The notes beneath the pieces were generated by a model, which saw nothing but the letters and a program-made list of their open reading frames with translations, was not told the origin of the DNA and searched no databases. A DNA stretch of 64,000 nt, taken from positions 20,124,001 through 20,188,000 of the forward strand of contig NC_083876.1 of assembly GCF_032452875.1 (NCBI RefSeq), read 5' to 3'. The position numbers and the translations under genes were made by a program. Of this stretch, positions 34,141-46,499 are shown piece after piece (position 1 is the stretch's first letter; the number at the start of each line of letters is the position of its first letter). Source of the DNA: Bos javanicus (Eukaryota; Chordata; Mammalia; Artiodactyla; Bovidae).

Positions 34141-36087
34141 ATCTGAAAATAAAGAAGCAATCTGATAAAATTTAATTAAGTAAAAATTGTTTCCTTCTAA
34201 AATAAATAAACTTGACTTTCTAAAACTCTGAGGCGGTCTGTAAGGTAAGGGAGTTAAAGAAGGTGAGGTTCAGAAAAAGAAGGAGACCGGCACTTTATAG
34301 GAACACATTACCTTTAGTGAGGTGAGAAGGGGCAGCAGTCAGATTAGTGGGCTGCTGCGCTAAGTCAAGAAGAGAGTAGCTATATAAAGAAAACATATAT
34401 ATGCAGAGATGCATCGTTTTGAGGGGGTCTGTTTTTCCTCATGATTATTTTTGATTAGTTCGCTTTCAACAACTGAGGTAAGGAATGCCTGAGACCAGCC
34501 GGAAACTGGGATCGGCTGGGAGCTTGAATGTTATCAATCTTAATGTCCATTCCTTTCTTCAGGGGAGAAAGTTCTTTATTCCATATAGAATGGTGGGGAG
34601 GACCTGGAGGGGAGTTTTAACTCCAGGCTATTTTGAGCCATGTAGCTTTCCTTCGAGGTCTACATAAAAATACTGAGATGAAGAGTACAAAGAGTATGTT
34701 AATATGGCAAAAATTTTGTAGGTGGCTGACATTTGGGGGACCCTGTGCTTGATAGATATGACTTCACAGAGAGCACTGGAGCTACTTTTGCGAACTCCAG
34801 CATGGCTGTTGGTTCTACCACTGACACCATTGGAGGCAGTGAAGTGAGAGTTGCAAAGAATTCATGAATACACCCAACCTTCCTTATGATGTTTGGAATG
34901 ACTAAAAGCTGTACAACGGTGATGTTATGCACCTTTTAAAATCTGAATGTGTATGAGTCATATGCACTTGGATTTTGAAAGTGTTTATCACTGACATATT
35001 CTTTTTTTTGCATTTTTGCTGTGAACTCAAACATGCAATGACCCGAACCTGAAACTAACAGGTCCAACTGAGGAAAGAAAGAACAGCTGGCTAGCGTCCC
35101 CAAGACACACCTCAACTAACCAGGGATCTGAATAGACTGCTGGCTTGTAAAGATGCACAGATAATTGAACTGGGCATTACTGTTGGGTCTGAAATGGGTA
35201 TTTGATGGATAGTGGGACAAAGGAGCTCCAGATCCTGTCTATCTTGATGTGGGGTGGGGAGGTCCTGAGGCATGAAGTGGTGGAAGCAGGACATTTCTGC
35301 TCTCTGATTGTTCAAACTAATTTTCAGATGAGTATTATTCTACAAGAAATAGAAACTCTGTGTTTCAAAAGTAAGTAGAACCTCTTTTTCTTCCCCCTTA
35401 TCCCCCCTCAAGCCTCTTTGTCACAGCCACTGACACCACAATAGGTAAAGCCCATCATTTGTCAGGAGCCTCAAACTCAGTGCCTTTAACTGAGATTAAA
35501 ACCCAAACTTGTTCACGCTGTGAAAATAGATGTGATAACAGGACCAAGAGTTGGCAATACAGAGGAAGATAGATTGGTTCCTACGGTGGCTTTCCCTGTA
35601 TAATCAGTGAACCTGTTGAAAGCAATGTTAGGGCCAGGAATTTGTTCTGAATGGGAAGCTATAATACGACACCCTTGGAAATACTTGAAAAGCAAATGAT
35701 CTCACTACAGCTCGTCCTTCAGGTGTAATCATTCAAAGATGCCTTGTGGTATGTGCAGTTTGTGTTTTTATTAGTACAGAGTGTGTTTCAGTTTTCTGCA
35801 AGCCAATTTCGGTCTGGAGGCCAATGCCATAAATTTGAACCTGGAATAATCAAAGCAGAAATTTCCCTGTTGTTTGGCCTTGAGCTCTTCTCATTAGCTG
35901 TTAATGAGGTAGAAGTTGTAGGGCCAAGTCCCATGTGAGCTGCTTGGCTTTATGTTGAAGGAAGCATCTTTCAAAGGCACAGATTGAATTCCCATCTCTA
36001 GGCAAACATCAGGCCATTTCCTATTGTGGGATAAAATTTGCTCCCGAGGAAGACTGTGGATATTGAGTTTACTGTAGCCCATACCTA
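34141..36087. other. Repeat-poor intergenic block
   Basis: Nearly 2 kb with no recognised repeat in a repeat-dense neighbourhood. Short frames near 34700-34930 and 35744-35938 have no recognisable domain. The composition is balanced and not AT-extreme. Confidence 0.45.
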
Positions 36088-36231
36088 CCATTGGACTGCT
36101 GCTAAGTTGCTTCAGTCGTGTCTGACTCTGTGCGACCCTGTAGACGGCAGCCCACCAGGCTCCTCTGTCCCTGGGATTCTCCAGGCAAGAATATTGGAGT
36201 GGGTTGCCATTTCCTTCTCCACCAGTGGACT
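36088..36231 (-). mobile_element. Bov-A fragment, minus strand, with imperfect duplication
   Basis: Reverse second-unit copy (36098-36220, 'GTTGCTTCAGTCGTGTCTGA' to 'CCATTTCCTTCTCC') flanked by CCATTGGACT (36088-36097) and CCAGTGGACT (36222-36231). Confidence 0.85.
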
Positions 36232-36474
36232 AAAAGTACCAAATACGGCCTGCTGTTTAGAACAGCCCTGGTGCCTGTCCATAGGCATAGACAGCAGCAT
36301 TTCCCTTTCGTGGTGAGAGGAACATCTAGCAAACAGAAAGGAATTGACCAAGCTGCCTATGTATGAAAGTCCAACTTTCACTTATAAACCAATGTCCTAT
36401 TGACCTAAAAGTGATATTTTGTTCCACATAGAATTTTTTTTGCACAATATTTTTGTTGTAGCCACATGTTCCTG

Positions 36475-36951
36475 GAAACAAACTGACTCAGAAGGACAAT
36501 GCAGATAGTGGAGGGCAGTTTATTACATCGGCGGGCCCAAGGCAGAGTTTCCTCTTAGCCAAGGATCCAGACCAGTTTTTGTGAAAACCATATATACCCA
36601 AAGTGTACGTGCCCAAAGCCACCTCCCCAAATTCTCTGAAACTAGTCTGGACAAAGGAAAAGAAAGATACAATCAAAGTTAACCCGTGATTCATATGCCT
36701 TAAGCCTTGGTAGTTAACAGTGGACTATTATCAATAGGCCTGTGGTCATACCCCAATAAGCATAATAGAATTTATGATTCTATTTGGTTACACAGATTAT
36801 TAGGGTATTCTTCAGGCGACAGAGAGTCTAGGTACAAGCCCTGGGGCTTTCCATCTGGGGGTCTGGTTTTCCAGTTGGTATGTTGTTTCCATAGATTTTG
36901 AGCATATAGCTCAAAGTCCACAGTCCAGCCCAAGATGGAGTCCTGCTTTCA
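36475..36951 (-). mobile_element. Probable ERV solo LTR, minus strand
   Basis: LTR-like organisation read on the minus strand. A start of the TG type lies near 36951 (TGAAAGCAGGACTCC), a TATATAT promoter-like box at about 36587-36595 and AATAAA at 36519-36524. The sequence resembles bovine ERV LTRs I have seen. No internal gag, pol or env sequence adjoins it. The left edge is approximate. Confidence 0.5.
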
Positions 36952-37099
36952 AGATTGAGCCTGTTCTGTCTGTTTCCTCCTTCATTTTCAGTGATGTTCT
37001 TGGCTTTCAAATATCTTATTACAATCATCTCCCATTTCCCATTTCATAATATATTAGTTCTAAATCTATAGAGTAGAATGGAAATTATTTAAGTCAATT

Positions 37100-37178
37100 T
37101 ATCCATCCATCTGTTCATCCATCCAGCTTTTCCCCATCTACCTGTTCATCCAGCCGTCCATTCATCCAGCCATCCATT
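37100..37178. repeat. Degenerate (ATCC)n tract
   Basis: Repeated ATCC/TTCATCC units with interruptions. Confidence 0.85.
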
Positions 37179-38671
37179 TCAGTCTTCTCCCTATCCATCG
37201 ATCTAGACTTCCAGTACACTTCTTGAGGGTGTAGTTGATCCTTGCTGCACTCATGTTCTCTTTGCTGACTCCTTAGTGTTTTGAAACTGGCTTCCAGTCC
37301 AACTACTCTCCCCATGTTGCTCTCTGAGAGATTACCAGATTAGCCTCGTGCCCCATGTCTCTTCTCCATCCCCAGCCCAGAGACAGAAGAGAAGGGAGGT
37401 GGACTTCAGAGGTGAGCCATCTTCCTTGATCTCTGGCCCACTGCTGGCAGGAGGGCAGGCATGACAAGTCTTGTCCTACCCACTGCCAGCAAGAGAGCTG
37501 TTGCAGGGCTGTATTTGAGCAAATGACCCAAAGCTCACTCTCTTTCTCAAACACATTTCCTTTTCCTTCCATGACTGATGATAATGATTTCTCTTCAACC
37601 TAATGACCATCTCAAGAGTCAGCTCCAAAATCTGTGGGGCTGAGTGCAAAATGGAAATATGAGTTCCCTTGTTCAGAAAAGAGGGAAAAGTACTGTTGAA
37701 AAATACTAAAAAAGCCTTTTCCTTTCTCATGAAGTTTCTCTCTTCACTTGTGATGGTGTCTTTTAATTTGCTATTTAATGTCATTCTAAATAAAGAAAAA
37801 TTAAAAAGAAAAATTTTTAGTGTGAATTTTACCATTCATCTTTATTTTCTACACCAATTTTAAATGTAAATTTAAGAGCATTTAGTTTATATGTAGAATC
37901 ATTGAAAATGCCCAGTTAGAATTTTTTAGCTGATACATGCGTATTCATTTCATTTTTTCCAGAAGAGTAGAATCACTGTGCAAAACAAACTGCTGTTTTT
38001 TTAAAGTCCACTTGTTGATATGCATGCATTCTATTGACACTCTACCACGGGTAAGTAAGGAAGGACCAAAAGGCCAAGGAACTGTGGTTTCTTGATCAAT
38101 CAAGGAACCTGATTGATCCCTTTCCTTCTGTGTCATTTTCAGTGCAAGCAATTGGCTAATGCAGGGACGTAGCACAAGTAAGAAAAGATAGAAGGTTTCA
38201 TGGTAATTCATGTTTCTCAGAAAGGCGTGGATTTCTTTTAAGCCAGCAAATTCTGGTTTGAACAGAAATCATGGCCTCTTGGGGCTTTCAGCCTTCCTCC
38301 ATCGCCCTCTTCCTCGGTTGAAGATCACTTTGAGTCTTGCCAAACTCCCTTCTGCACATCCTGGGTACTGGAATTCTGTGTCAGGGGACAGCACGACGTG
38401 CGACGGGAAGGCGAGGAGGGGTGAACGCGTACAGGGTGTGTGTTCGCTCTGCTTACTCCCGTGCTCCATGGACCAATCCAACTTTCCTTACAAAACAAGT
38501 TCAGAGAGCAGATTATGAAGAATTTTGAGACTGTAGTAGTACAGCCTTTCACTGGACTTGGAGCCCTTGAGACGCCTCAAGTCAGGCCTTGAAGCTGGCC
38601 CTAGACTCTCTGATTTCTCTCTTTCATCCTGTCCACCTACAAGGGTCATGTGTAATCTGTCATCTCCTCAT
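37179..38671. other. Intergenic, nothing recognised
   Basis: A CpG-containing patch at about 38380-38470 is locally GC-rich but too small for a CpG island. Short frames on both strands have no domain. Confidence 0.4.
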
Positions 38672-38812
38672 TTATTTGTGTATTTGGAATGTAGTTGCTT
38701 TATGTGTTGGTTTCTGCTGTACAGCAAAGTGAACCAGTCACACTTTATCACTGTATCAAGGTGTACATATATTGCCTCTTCCTTGGATTTCCTTCCCATT
38801 TAGGTCATCATC
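38672..38812 (-). mobile_element. L1 3' end fragment, minus strand
   Basis: Reverse artiodactyl L1 terminus ('TTTCTGCTGTACAGCAAAGT', 'CTTGGATTTCCTTCCCATTT'). Confidence 0.8.
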
Positions 38813-40469
38813 ATCATCTTTTCTTGGTAGATTCTATTCACCCTTAGAAATTCAATTTACACTACTGTCTCTAGTTCCCAGCTTTCCCCTAGGCTCTGAA
38901 TATTCAAGTGCCAATTCATCCCAACACACAACATGTCTCAAATAAAAGTCACCATGTTCCTCCTAAAACTGTTCCTTCCTGCTTCTGCTACTGAAACCAA
39001 CATTTTCAGTCACTTGGTTCTCAGTGTGCACAGTGCTGATAATGCAGTGGCTGCTCAATACACACCAGTTTATTGTTTATTTTGAAAATCTGCTCCTAGT
39101 TACAAATTTTCAGCATTCAGTCTCAACCACTCAGAAGTTGATCATTCTGGTGGTAGATGACCCATGTCTCTATTTCTATTCTCTTCCACTTTAAAAATTA
39201 TTCTTATACTGTATCTTCAACACATTGTATAGAAACAATGAATTAATGTAAAATCTAACCATCCATTTGTATTGAACCCTCACTGAAGTCTTTTAACAGA
39301 AAAAGCATCGATATTAATAGTTAAAATGGATACTGGGGCTTGGAGTGGATTTCACTTACATATGCTTACAACTTTGCCTTCCAATCATTCTCAAATAAGC
39401 AGTTTCATTTCCTCTTTTCTATTTCCTGATTTATATATATTTTGCAGTTTTTAAAAAAATGCCAGTGGGCCTCAAACTTAATCCTTTCAAAGCCACATTG
39501 GCTACTGTTTTGTTATTTGTATTCTTTGTTGCATGAATTGTAATTGGATGGATTTTAATTATGGTGTCTTGATATTTCCAGCGCCTCCCACTTCTGGTTG
39601 GGACAGAAATACAATGGCAGTATTTGGCAGTGGTGTTTTTTTGGCACTTCCAGTTCAGACTAAAACCCAGGAAAGGTTCAACAGTATTAAAAACAACAAT
39701 AACAACACAAAGACGAGCAGAACTAATAAAGTAAGATGGGGGTTTAGACGACTTCAAATCTTATGCTGGTGTTTGGTTTCTATTTAAGTGAAGCTCAAGT
39801 CAGTCTCTGTTTTTATAGGACCCTCCAAGCCAATTCCTAGCCATCTTTGCTCTAGGTTTGGCAAGGGGAATGACTGAACTGCCTTCTTGCTTGACTGGGG
39901 CTCATCCAGTCATTAACTGCCTACAACACAGAGGTAGAATTTTTACTTGTTTCAGATGGCCCAGGCACTGGAAACAATGTGCTACTTGTATAAGAAATCC
40001 AAAGACATCCAAAGAAATGCCAAAATAACGTGTGGCTTCCAAAAGTGACCCAGAGAGCTGTTAGGCACAAGAAATAGGAAGCCAGCTTTGAATCCAGTAT
40101 CGACCACTCCATCCAAATATGCATTCTGGCAAAAATAAAAGTGCTAGTTATTTGTGAAATTTGAAAGTCAGATTTCAAATAAGACTTACTTTTAGGCTGC
40201 TCTAAGATAGATTTTATTTATGGTAATCTTCTAATTTGAGGATATCCCAAACTATTCTACACTACTCCTTTAGGCAGTCATAACAATTCTGTGACATTTC
40301 ATTATGCAACATCAAAGCCAATAAAGCAAGATATTAATCAGTTCAAAAAACTTGATTGAACTTTTTATGCATCTATCACAGGCATAAAAGAGCAGTAAAA
40401 TGAATAACTCCTACCTTAAAAAAAAAAGAGTCAATCCTTTTGAGGTTTAAGAACATGACAAAGTGAAAA
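38813..40469. other. Intergenic, nothing recognised
   Basis: AT-rich; includes an AAC/AAT-rich patch at 39688-39712. No repeat family or exon was identified. Confidence 0.4.
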
Positions 40470-40672
40470 TGTTACTTGCTGTGTTGTTTCCAACTCTCTG
40501 TGATGCCATGGACTGTAGCCTGCCAGGCTCCTCTGTCTGTGGAATTCTCCAGGCAAGAATACTGGAGTGGATTGCCATTCTCTTCTCCAGGGGATCTTCC
40601 TGAGTCAGGGATCAAACCTGGGTCTCCTGCATTGTGGGAGGATTCTTTACTGTCTGAGCCACCAGGGAGAAC
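40470..40672 (-). mobile_element. Bov-tA SINE, minus strand
   Basis: Reverse Bov-tA from 'CTGTGTTGTTTCCAACTC' to 'GAGCCACCAGGGAGAACC'. Confidence 0.9.
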
Positions 40673-41242
40673 CAGTAGATAAATAATTAAAGGATAATAC
40701 AGTTTAGTATATAGTTCTATGTTGTATAAATCCCAGAACAATATAGTATTTAAAATGGGGTCAGAAGAGGAAGACACTGTCCCTATGGGGAGGAGAAAGC
40801 GAAGCTTAAATAGTCTTACTCCTTGCAAAGTTGGTAAAGACCAGAGAAGGCATCTTCAGAGGTCTTGTGAAAAACAAGATACCTAAAGGGTTTTAGACAT
40901 TGACAGATGCTGCATGATGTTTTGCATTTCTTTAGCTGTAAATGACTAAGACGTTTTCAAAGACTGAGCAGTGTGGAATAGGGAAGAGCTGGAATGTGAC
41001 TCAGATTATAGAGGAATTAAAGATTTTGAAAGTGTAGCTTGTCTTGATAGAGTAAAAAACTGCTTCTCAATGGGAGTGATGTGGCAGAGGGACACAGAAT
41101 GGTCTATTCAGACTCTTTATTTTTAACTGGATTCCTTTTTAAATATTAAGTTGGAAGAGTCCTCTATATATTCTAGATATAAGTCTACCAGATATATGAT
41201 TTGCAAAGCAGATTTCTCCCGCTCTGTGGATTATCTTTTCAC

Positions 41243-41244
<2 letters not shown>

Positions 41245-41274
<30 letters not shown>
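41245..41274. repeat. (TG)15 microsatellite
   Basis: Uninterrupted TG dinucleotide within the old L1. Confidence 0.97.
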
Positions 41275-41275
<1 letters not shown>

Positions 41276-42099
41276 TGTTCTTTGAAGCATAAACGTTTTA
41301 CGTTTTCAAGTCCAATTTATCTATTTTTTTCCTGTGTTACTCATGCTTTTGGTGTCATAACCAAAAGTCACTTGAAACCCAAAGCCATTAAAGATTTACT
41401 CCCATGTTTTTTTTTTTCCCCTAAGAACTGTAGTTTTATTTCTTACTTTTAAGCCTTTTATCAATTTTGAGTTGAGTTTTGAATATGGTGCGAGGAGGAG
41501 TTTCACGTCATTCTTTTGCATGTGGTTTTTTCATTTGTTGCAGTGCAATCTGTTGAGGAAATTATTCTTTCATCATTGGATGGCCCCGACACCACTGTCA
41601 AAAGGCCAGTTGACCATAGATGTATGGGTTTACTTCTGGACACAGCTCCATCCCATCGGTCTTTCTGTCTGTCCTTATGCCAGGACCATACTCTTTTGAT
41701 TACTCATGTAGTAAGTTTTGAAATGGAGAAGTGTGATTCCTCCTACTTTTTTTTTCTACCCCCAGGATTGTTTGGTCTATTTCAAGTCACTTACAATACA
41801 TGTGAATTTTGAAATCTGTCCATTTCTACAAAGATGTCTGCTGGGATTCTTGATAAGGATTGTAGATTAGTTTTTTGAAGGATTATTGTCATCTTTTTTA
41901 TTTCTTTGTTGCCATCTTAACAACATTAAATCTTTAGATCCATGAACATGGATGTTTTCCCATTTATTTATATCTTTAATATTTTACAGTGCTTTATAGT
42001 TTTCAGAGTATATGCTTTATACTTCATTTGATAACTTTGATTCCCATTTTATTCTTTTTGATGCTATTGTGAATAATATTGTTTTCTTAATTTTATTTT

Positions 42100-42199
42100 T
42101 GGACTGTTTTTAAAAAAATTCTGATTTTATACTTGAATATAACTGGTTTACAACATTATATTAATTTCAGGTGCACAGCAAAGTGATTCTGGACTGTTT
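42100..42199 (-). mobile_element. Short L1 3' fragment nested in L1M, with 10-bp duplication
   Basis: 80 bp of reverse L1 3' terminus (42110-42189, 'GGTTTACAACATTATATTAA', 'GTGCACAGCAAAGTGATTC') flanked by TGGACTGTTT at 42100-42109 and 42190-42199. The host L1M resumes exactly after the duplication. Confidence 0.88.
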
Positions 42200-42400
42200 A
42201 TTGTATAGAAGTACAACTGATTTTTGTGTATTGATCTTATTGATATAGTCTACAACCTTGCTGAACGCAGTGATAAATTCTGATAGTTTAGTGGATTCCT
42301 TAGGATTTTCAACATACAGGATAATGTCATCTGCTAATAGAGAGTTTTCCATTTTCCTTTTCAGTCTGTATCAGGAAAATATGATTGATATCCTAGTTCT

Positions 42401-43311
42401 GGACAGTAGGTATACAGTTCAGGAACACACAATTATTTTTCACACCCCGGCCCCTGCCCTACCCCTGTGTCTCTTAGGTGCTTTCTAGTCTCATTTCACC
42501 TCATTTGTATGGCCTGTTGTAAAGACGCCTGCATTTGTGACATTCACTGTTATTCTAACATCTCTTTTGAATAAGGAATAACTTCCTACACTGGATATGC
42601 CCCATCTCATCAAGGTCAATGACACCTCTGAGGATAGAACAACCAAATGCTAATGTATGTCTGTAACCCTGGACCCAGAATTAGGATGATTCCAGGTGTT
42701 CAATATATTAGATCCCTTCTTTGTGTTGCAGTTAAATATAATTCGCCTTTCATTCACAATCTATACAGCCACAATCAGAGGCAAGTTTTATGCATGAGGT
42801 TTTTTCTCACCATCTGTTACTTTTAGCAGTTACACGGTGTTTGTTATTCATTCTCCCCAGAGTCCATCATATTTAAATATTAAACTCACTTAATGAGGTC
42901 AGCAGGTTTCTAACAAGAACATTTCCCTTGATCTTCATTGAGATATATCTTGTGTTTCATGCTTTCAACAGCTTTTATGTCTAAAAACATTCCACTAAAT
43001 TATGCTTCTGTGGTTATTTTTGATAACCAAATATTTAAAATAAATTCTGCATCACTTCTCTGTTAAAGGACATTTCTTGCCACCAGCTATAAGGTTTATA
43101 ACGTTTATTCTTCATTTTCCTGAGTTGCAAAATGGTGAGCCCTGTAATTCCCATAACATCTATTTTATTAGCAATGGCTATATTCTTAGAAAGGTGTTTC
43201 ATATTTTGCATATTCAGTGTAATCCTCTGAGGCTTGAGGAAATTTCTAACACCTGATTAAAAAAGTAAACATGTCATATGTTTTCTACATATTTTTTGCT
43301 ATGTTTTTATT
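42401..43311. other. Intergenic, nothing recognised
   Basis: No repeat family or coding signal noted. Confidence 0.4.
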
Positions 43312-43550
43312 AAATTCAGTCTCTCTCTCTTTAGTCACTAAGTTGTGTCCGACTCTTGGAACCCCATGGACCGTAGCCTGCCAGACTCCTCTATCCATGG
43401 GATTCTCCAGGCAAGAATACTGGAGTTGGTTGCCATTTCCTTCTCCAGGGGATCTTCCTGACCCATTAATCGAACCCGAGTCGCCTTCATTGCAGCCGGA
43501 TTCTTTACCAACTGAGCTTTGAGGGAAGCCCTCATATTCAAATTCAGTCT
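43312..43550 (-). mobile_element. Bov-tA SINE, minus strand, with 11-bp duplication
   Basis: Reverse Bov-tA (43323-43539) flanked by AAATTCAGTCT at 43312-43322 and 43540-43550. Confidence 0.92.
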
Positions 43551-43965
43551 AACTTGTGGTAAATTACAACCCACGTAGTAAAAACCCTATTAATGGTCAA
43601 TAGATTTCTTATGATAATGATAGCATGTTCCAGAAAGAGGAAGCAAATGTTGAAAAAGTTTACCATCATCCTTGATGCATTTTTGACAATCATGAACTCC
43701 ACACTAAAAAGTATCTCTTTTGTATTCCTTTCAACCATCAAATCTATTTAATAAGATTTTAAAGATACAAAATTAATTTATAATATTCAGGGTTCTGGAG
43801 GTATCAAGACATAAATTGTGGTTTATCAATGTTGGCTTTGATAAAATTGTGTAAGAAAGAAAACTATAAGAAAGCTATTGAAACAGCATTGAGATAACAA
43901 TTGGTATTTGAAGTCCCTTCTCATCTAGAGAGCCTACGATTCTAATTATATGGGGCCCGGGCTGT

Positions 43966-44198
43966 CTTGACTTGCCAGGTGGCGCTAATGGTAAGGAACC
44001 TGCCTGCCAGTGCAGGACACGTGAGAGAGGTGGATTGGATCCCTGGGTTGCGAAGATCCCCTGGAGAAGGAATGGCAACCCACTCCAGTATTCTTGCCTG
44101 GAGAATCCCATGGACAGAGGAGCCTGGTGGGCTACAATTTATGGGGTCACAAAGAGAGACGACTGAAGCAACTTAGCATGTATCATGCATGCATGCAG
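43966..44198 (+). mobile_element. Bov-tA SINE
   Basis: Sense Bov-tA from 'GACTTGCCAGGTGGCGCTAA' to a GCATGCATGC tail. Confidence 0.9.
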
Positions 44199-45110
44199 GG
44201 GCTATCTTCATTAGATTTGAAATATATATATTTTTGGTGTTACTAACATCTACTCTATGGATACATTTTACTGAAAATCTCTATATAAAATACTTTCACT
44301 TGGCATCAGTGAAATGTTCATGCCTCGGGTTTGCGTTGAATCTCTGTAGATACTTTAGTTCAGCACCCAAACTACCGCCCTGACCTGCACCTCCCATCTG
44401 TTCCCATGTCCCTCCTGCTCTCCAGGGTGTTTATTACATCTTCCTCAGTTCTCCTTCTCTCCACCACAACCCTGAAAGTCTTCTCTTTCTTTGACATATA
44501 ATTATAATAAGAATAATTGTATTAGGTACCATCACTTTTATAAATATTTCCCTGTTTTGTTTGCTTTCCAGTCTGCCATTTGGCTTTAAACTCATAGAGA
44601 ATAATTTTTTTATGCAACTAATTATATAAAAACTTCATTCTTCAAATGACTATATAGTTTAAATGCCCTTTTGCATAATAAAATTAAGTTCGCTAATAAT
44701 TTTCAAGGGTGTTAACAGTTTCACATTTTGTATTTAAATAGTCAATTAACTTAAAATGTGTGTTTATAATATGAGGTGAGGATTTAAGTTCTTTTTCCAA
44801 AATATTCATCTCTTTTAAAGTAATTTTTGGATAAGAGTACACTGATAGGGTTCAAAATTTTAAATGTGTAAAATAACATGGACTTAATGTACAGACAATT
44901 GTTGTCTTTTCTTTATAGACATTCTATCTTGAGAATTATTTTTCTGTATTTTGTTGAACAAGATGATAGACTTTGAATAATTATTTAGAAAATCATGTTT
45001 TATCTGCCAATACTTTATACCACAATTTCCTCATTCATGAGCTCTTGATTTTATTCTCTTAATCAGCTGGAAGATATTTACAAGTAATTTTTTTTCAAGA
45101 AGTTAACATA
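44199..45110. other. AT-rich intergenic, nothing recognised
   Basis: No repeat family assigned. Confidence 0.4.
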
Positions 45111-45597
45111 GGTGGTATAGTGAGCTGAATGGCAGCCCCAAAGATATATCCATATTCTAATCCCTAGAGTCTGTGATCATTACCTTATTTGGCAAAAGAT
45201 CAAATATTGCCTTGAATGGCAAAAGATGTGATGAAGTTGAAGAGCTTGAAGAATTTCTCTAGGATTATCTGGGTGAACTCAGTGCAATCACATTTGTCCT
45301 TATTAGAGAGAGGCTGAGGGAGTTTCGACAGACATGAATAGAAGAAAATAGGAAGAGAGAGGCAGAGACTGGACTGGTGGAACTATGAGCCAAGGAAAAC
45401 CAGGGATGCCTGGAAGCCATCAGATGCTGGGCGAGGCAAGGAATGGATTCTTCCTCTGAGCCTCCAGAGGGTGTATAGCCTAGCCGCCACCTTGATTTTA
45501 AACTTTTGGCTTCCGGAAATCTGAGAAAATAAATTCCTGGTGTTTTAAGCCACCAAGGATGTGGTTTGTTACATAAGTAATAGGAAACTAATAAGGT
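45111..45597 (+). mobile_element. MLT1-like MaLR LTR
   Basis: Old ERVL-MaLR LTR in sense: 'GAATGGCAGCCCCAAAGATA', 'CTTATTTGGCAAAAGATC', 'CTTATTAGAGAGAGGCTGAG', 'GCCACCTTGATTTTAAACTT' and the polyadenylation region 'GAGAAAATAAATTCCTGGTG' with 'TTTTAAGCCACCAAGG'. Confidence 0.85.
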
Positions 45598-45604
45598 GAT
45601 GTTT

Positions 45605-45925
45605 AATAAGCAAGGGTATAATAAATAAGAATGTCTTTGGAAAACAAACTTATGGTTACCAGAGGTGAAAAGAGGCATGGGAAGAATAAATTCAGAGTTC
45701 GAGATTAATAGATACACACATATAAAATAGATAAGCAATAAGTTCCTACCGTATAGCACAGGGAACTATATTCAATATCCTGTAATGAGCTGTAATGGAA
45801 AAGAATATGAAAAAGAATGGAAAAGAATATGGAAAGTGTCTGAATCATTTTGTTATACACCAGAAACTAAAACAAGGTTGTAAATCACCCAAACTTCAAT
45901 AAAAAAAAGAAAGAAAAGAAGTGAC
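45605..45925 (+). mobile_element. Artiodactyl L1 3' end
   Basis: Sense L1 3' UTR ('TTATGGTTACCAGAGGTG', 'AGCACAGGGAACTATATTCA', 'GTTGTAAATCACCCAAACTT') with an A-rich tail to about 45925. It lies directly after the MLT1-like LTR. Confidence 0.85.
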
Positions 45926-45984
45926 AATGTCTTTTTCTGCTTTAATACATGAACTACAAACTGGCAAGTTATAAAATTGAGAGA

Positions 45985-46208
45985 GGGCTTCCCAGGTGGC
46001 TCAGTGGTAAAGAATTCGCCTGCCAATGCAGGAGCCGCAAGAGACAGGAGTTCGATCCCTGGGTCGGGAAGATCCTTTGGAGTAGGAAATGGCAACCCAA
46101 CCCGATATTCTTGCCTGGAAAATTCCATGGACAGAGGAACCTGGTGGGCTCCAATGCACGGGGTCTCAAAGAGACAGACAAGACTGAGCAACTGAGCACG
46201 CACACATA
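45985..46208 (+). mobile_element. Bov-tA SINE
   Basis: Full sense Bov-tA ('GGCTTCCCAGGTGGCTCAGT' to 'CTGAGCAACTGAGCACG') with a short CA tail. Confidence 0.92.
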
Positions 46209-46344
46209 AAACGGACAGGTTACATGCTTATTCTGCTAATATTCTCAGGACATTGCTTTATTGACCATTATCCTTGACCATCATTCTTTTTAAGGGAACA
46301 TAATTTTCTTCCTGAGTATTTATAAGGTCTTTTTTTCTTCCGCC

Positions 46345-46373
46345 TTTTTTTTTTTTTTTTTCGGTGGGGGGGG
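46345..46373. repeat. T17 run followed by G8 run
   Basis: Homopolymer T (46345-46361) then a G-rich stretch with G8 at 46366-46373. No attached element recognised. Confidence 0.9.
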
Positions 46374-46499
46374 TGGGCAGTTAAAACTTTTTCAAGAGTA
46401 TGCTTCTTTTTATTGATAAACTTTCTAGAACAGAGGGAGCCTCTCAATGTACAGAGGTTGTTTCCTTTAGCTCAGAATATTTTGTCCTATGAGGGTTTT

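Larger units (their letters stand above)
41110..42400 (-). mobile_element. Decayed L1M ORF2 segment, minus strand
   Basis: Reverse-oriented ORF2 of an old mammalian L1. On + the complement carries the diagnostic order 'TCCAATTTATCTATTTTTTT', 'GGTGTCATAACCAAAAGTCA', 'CTTATGCCAGGACCATACTC', 'CATCTTAACAACATTAAATC' and 'AGGATAATGTCATCTGCTAA'. Short frames here are only fragments. It is interrupted by a (TG)15 tract and by the nested L1 fragment at 42110-42189. Confidence 0.85.

Noticed and set aside
34699..34932. 77-codon minus-strand frame and neighbouring text as a processed pseudogene
   Set aside because: No parent protein recognised on either strand, no poly(A) or flanking duplication seen. 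A translated database search would settle it.
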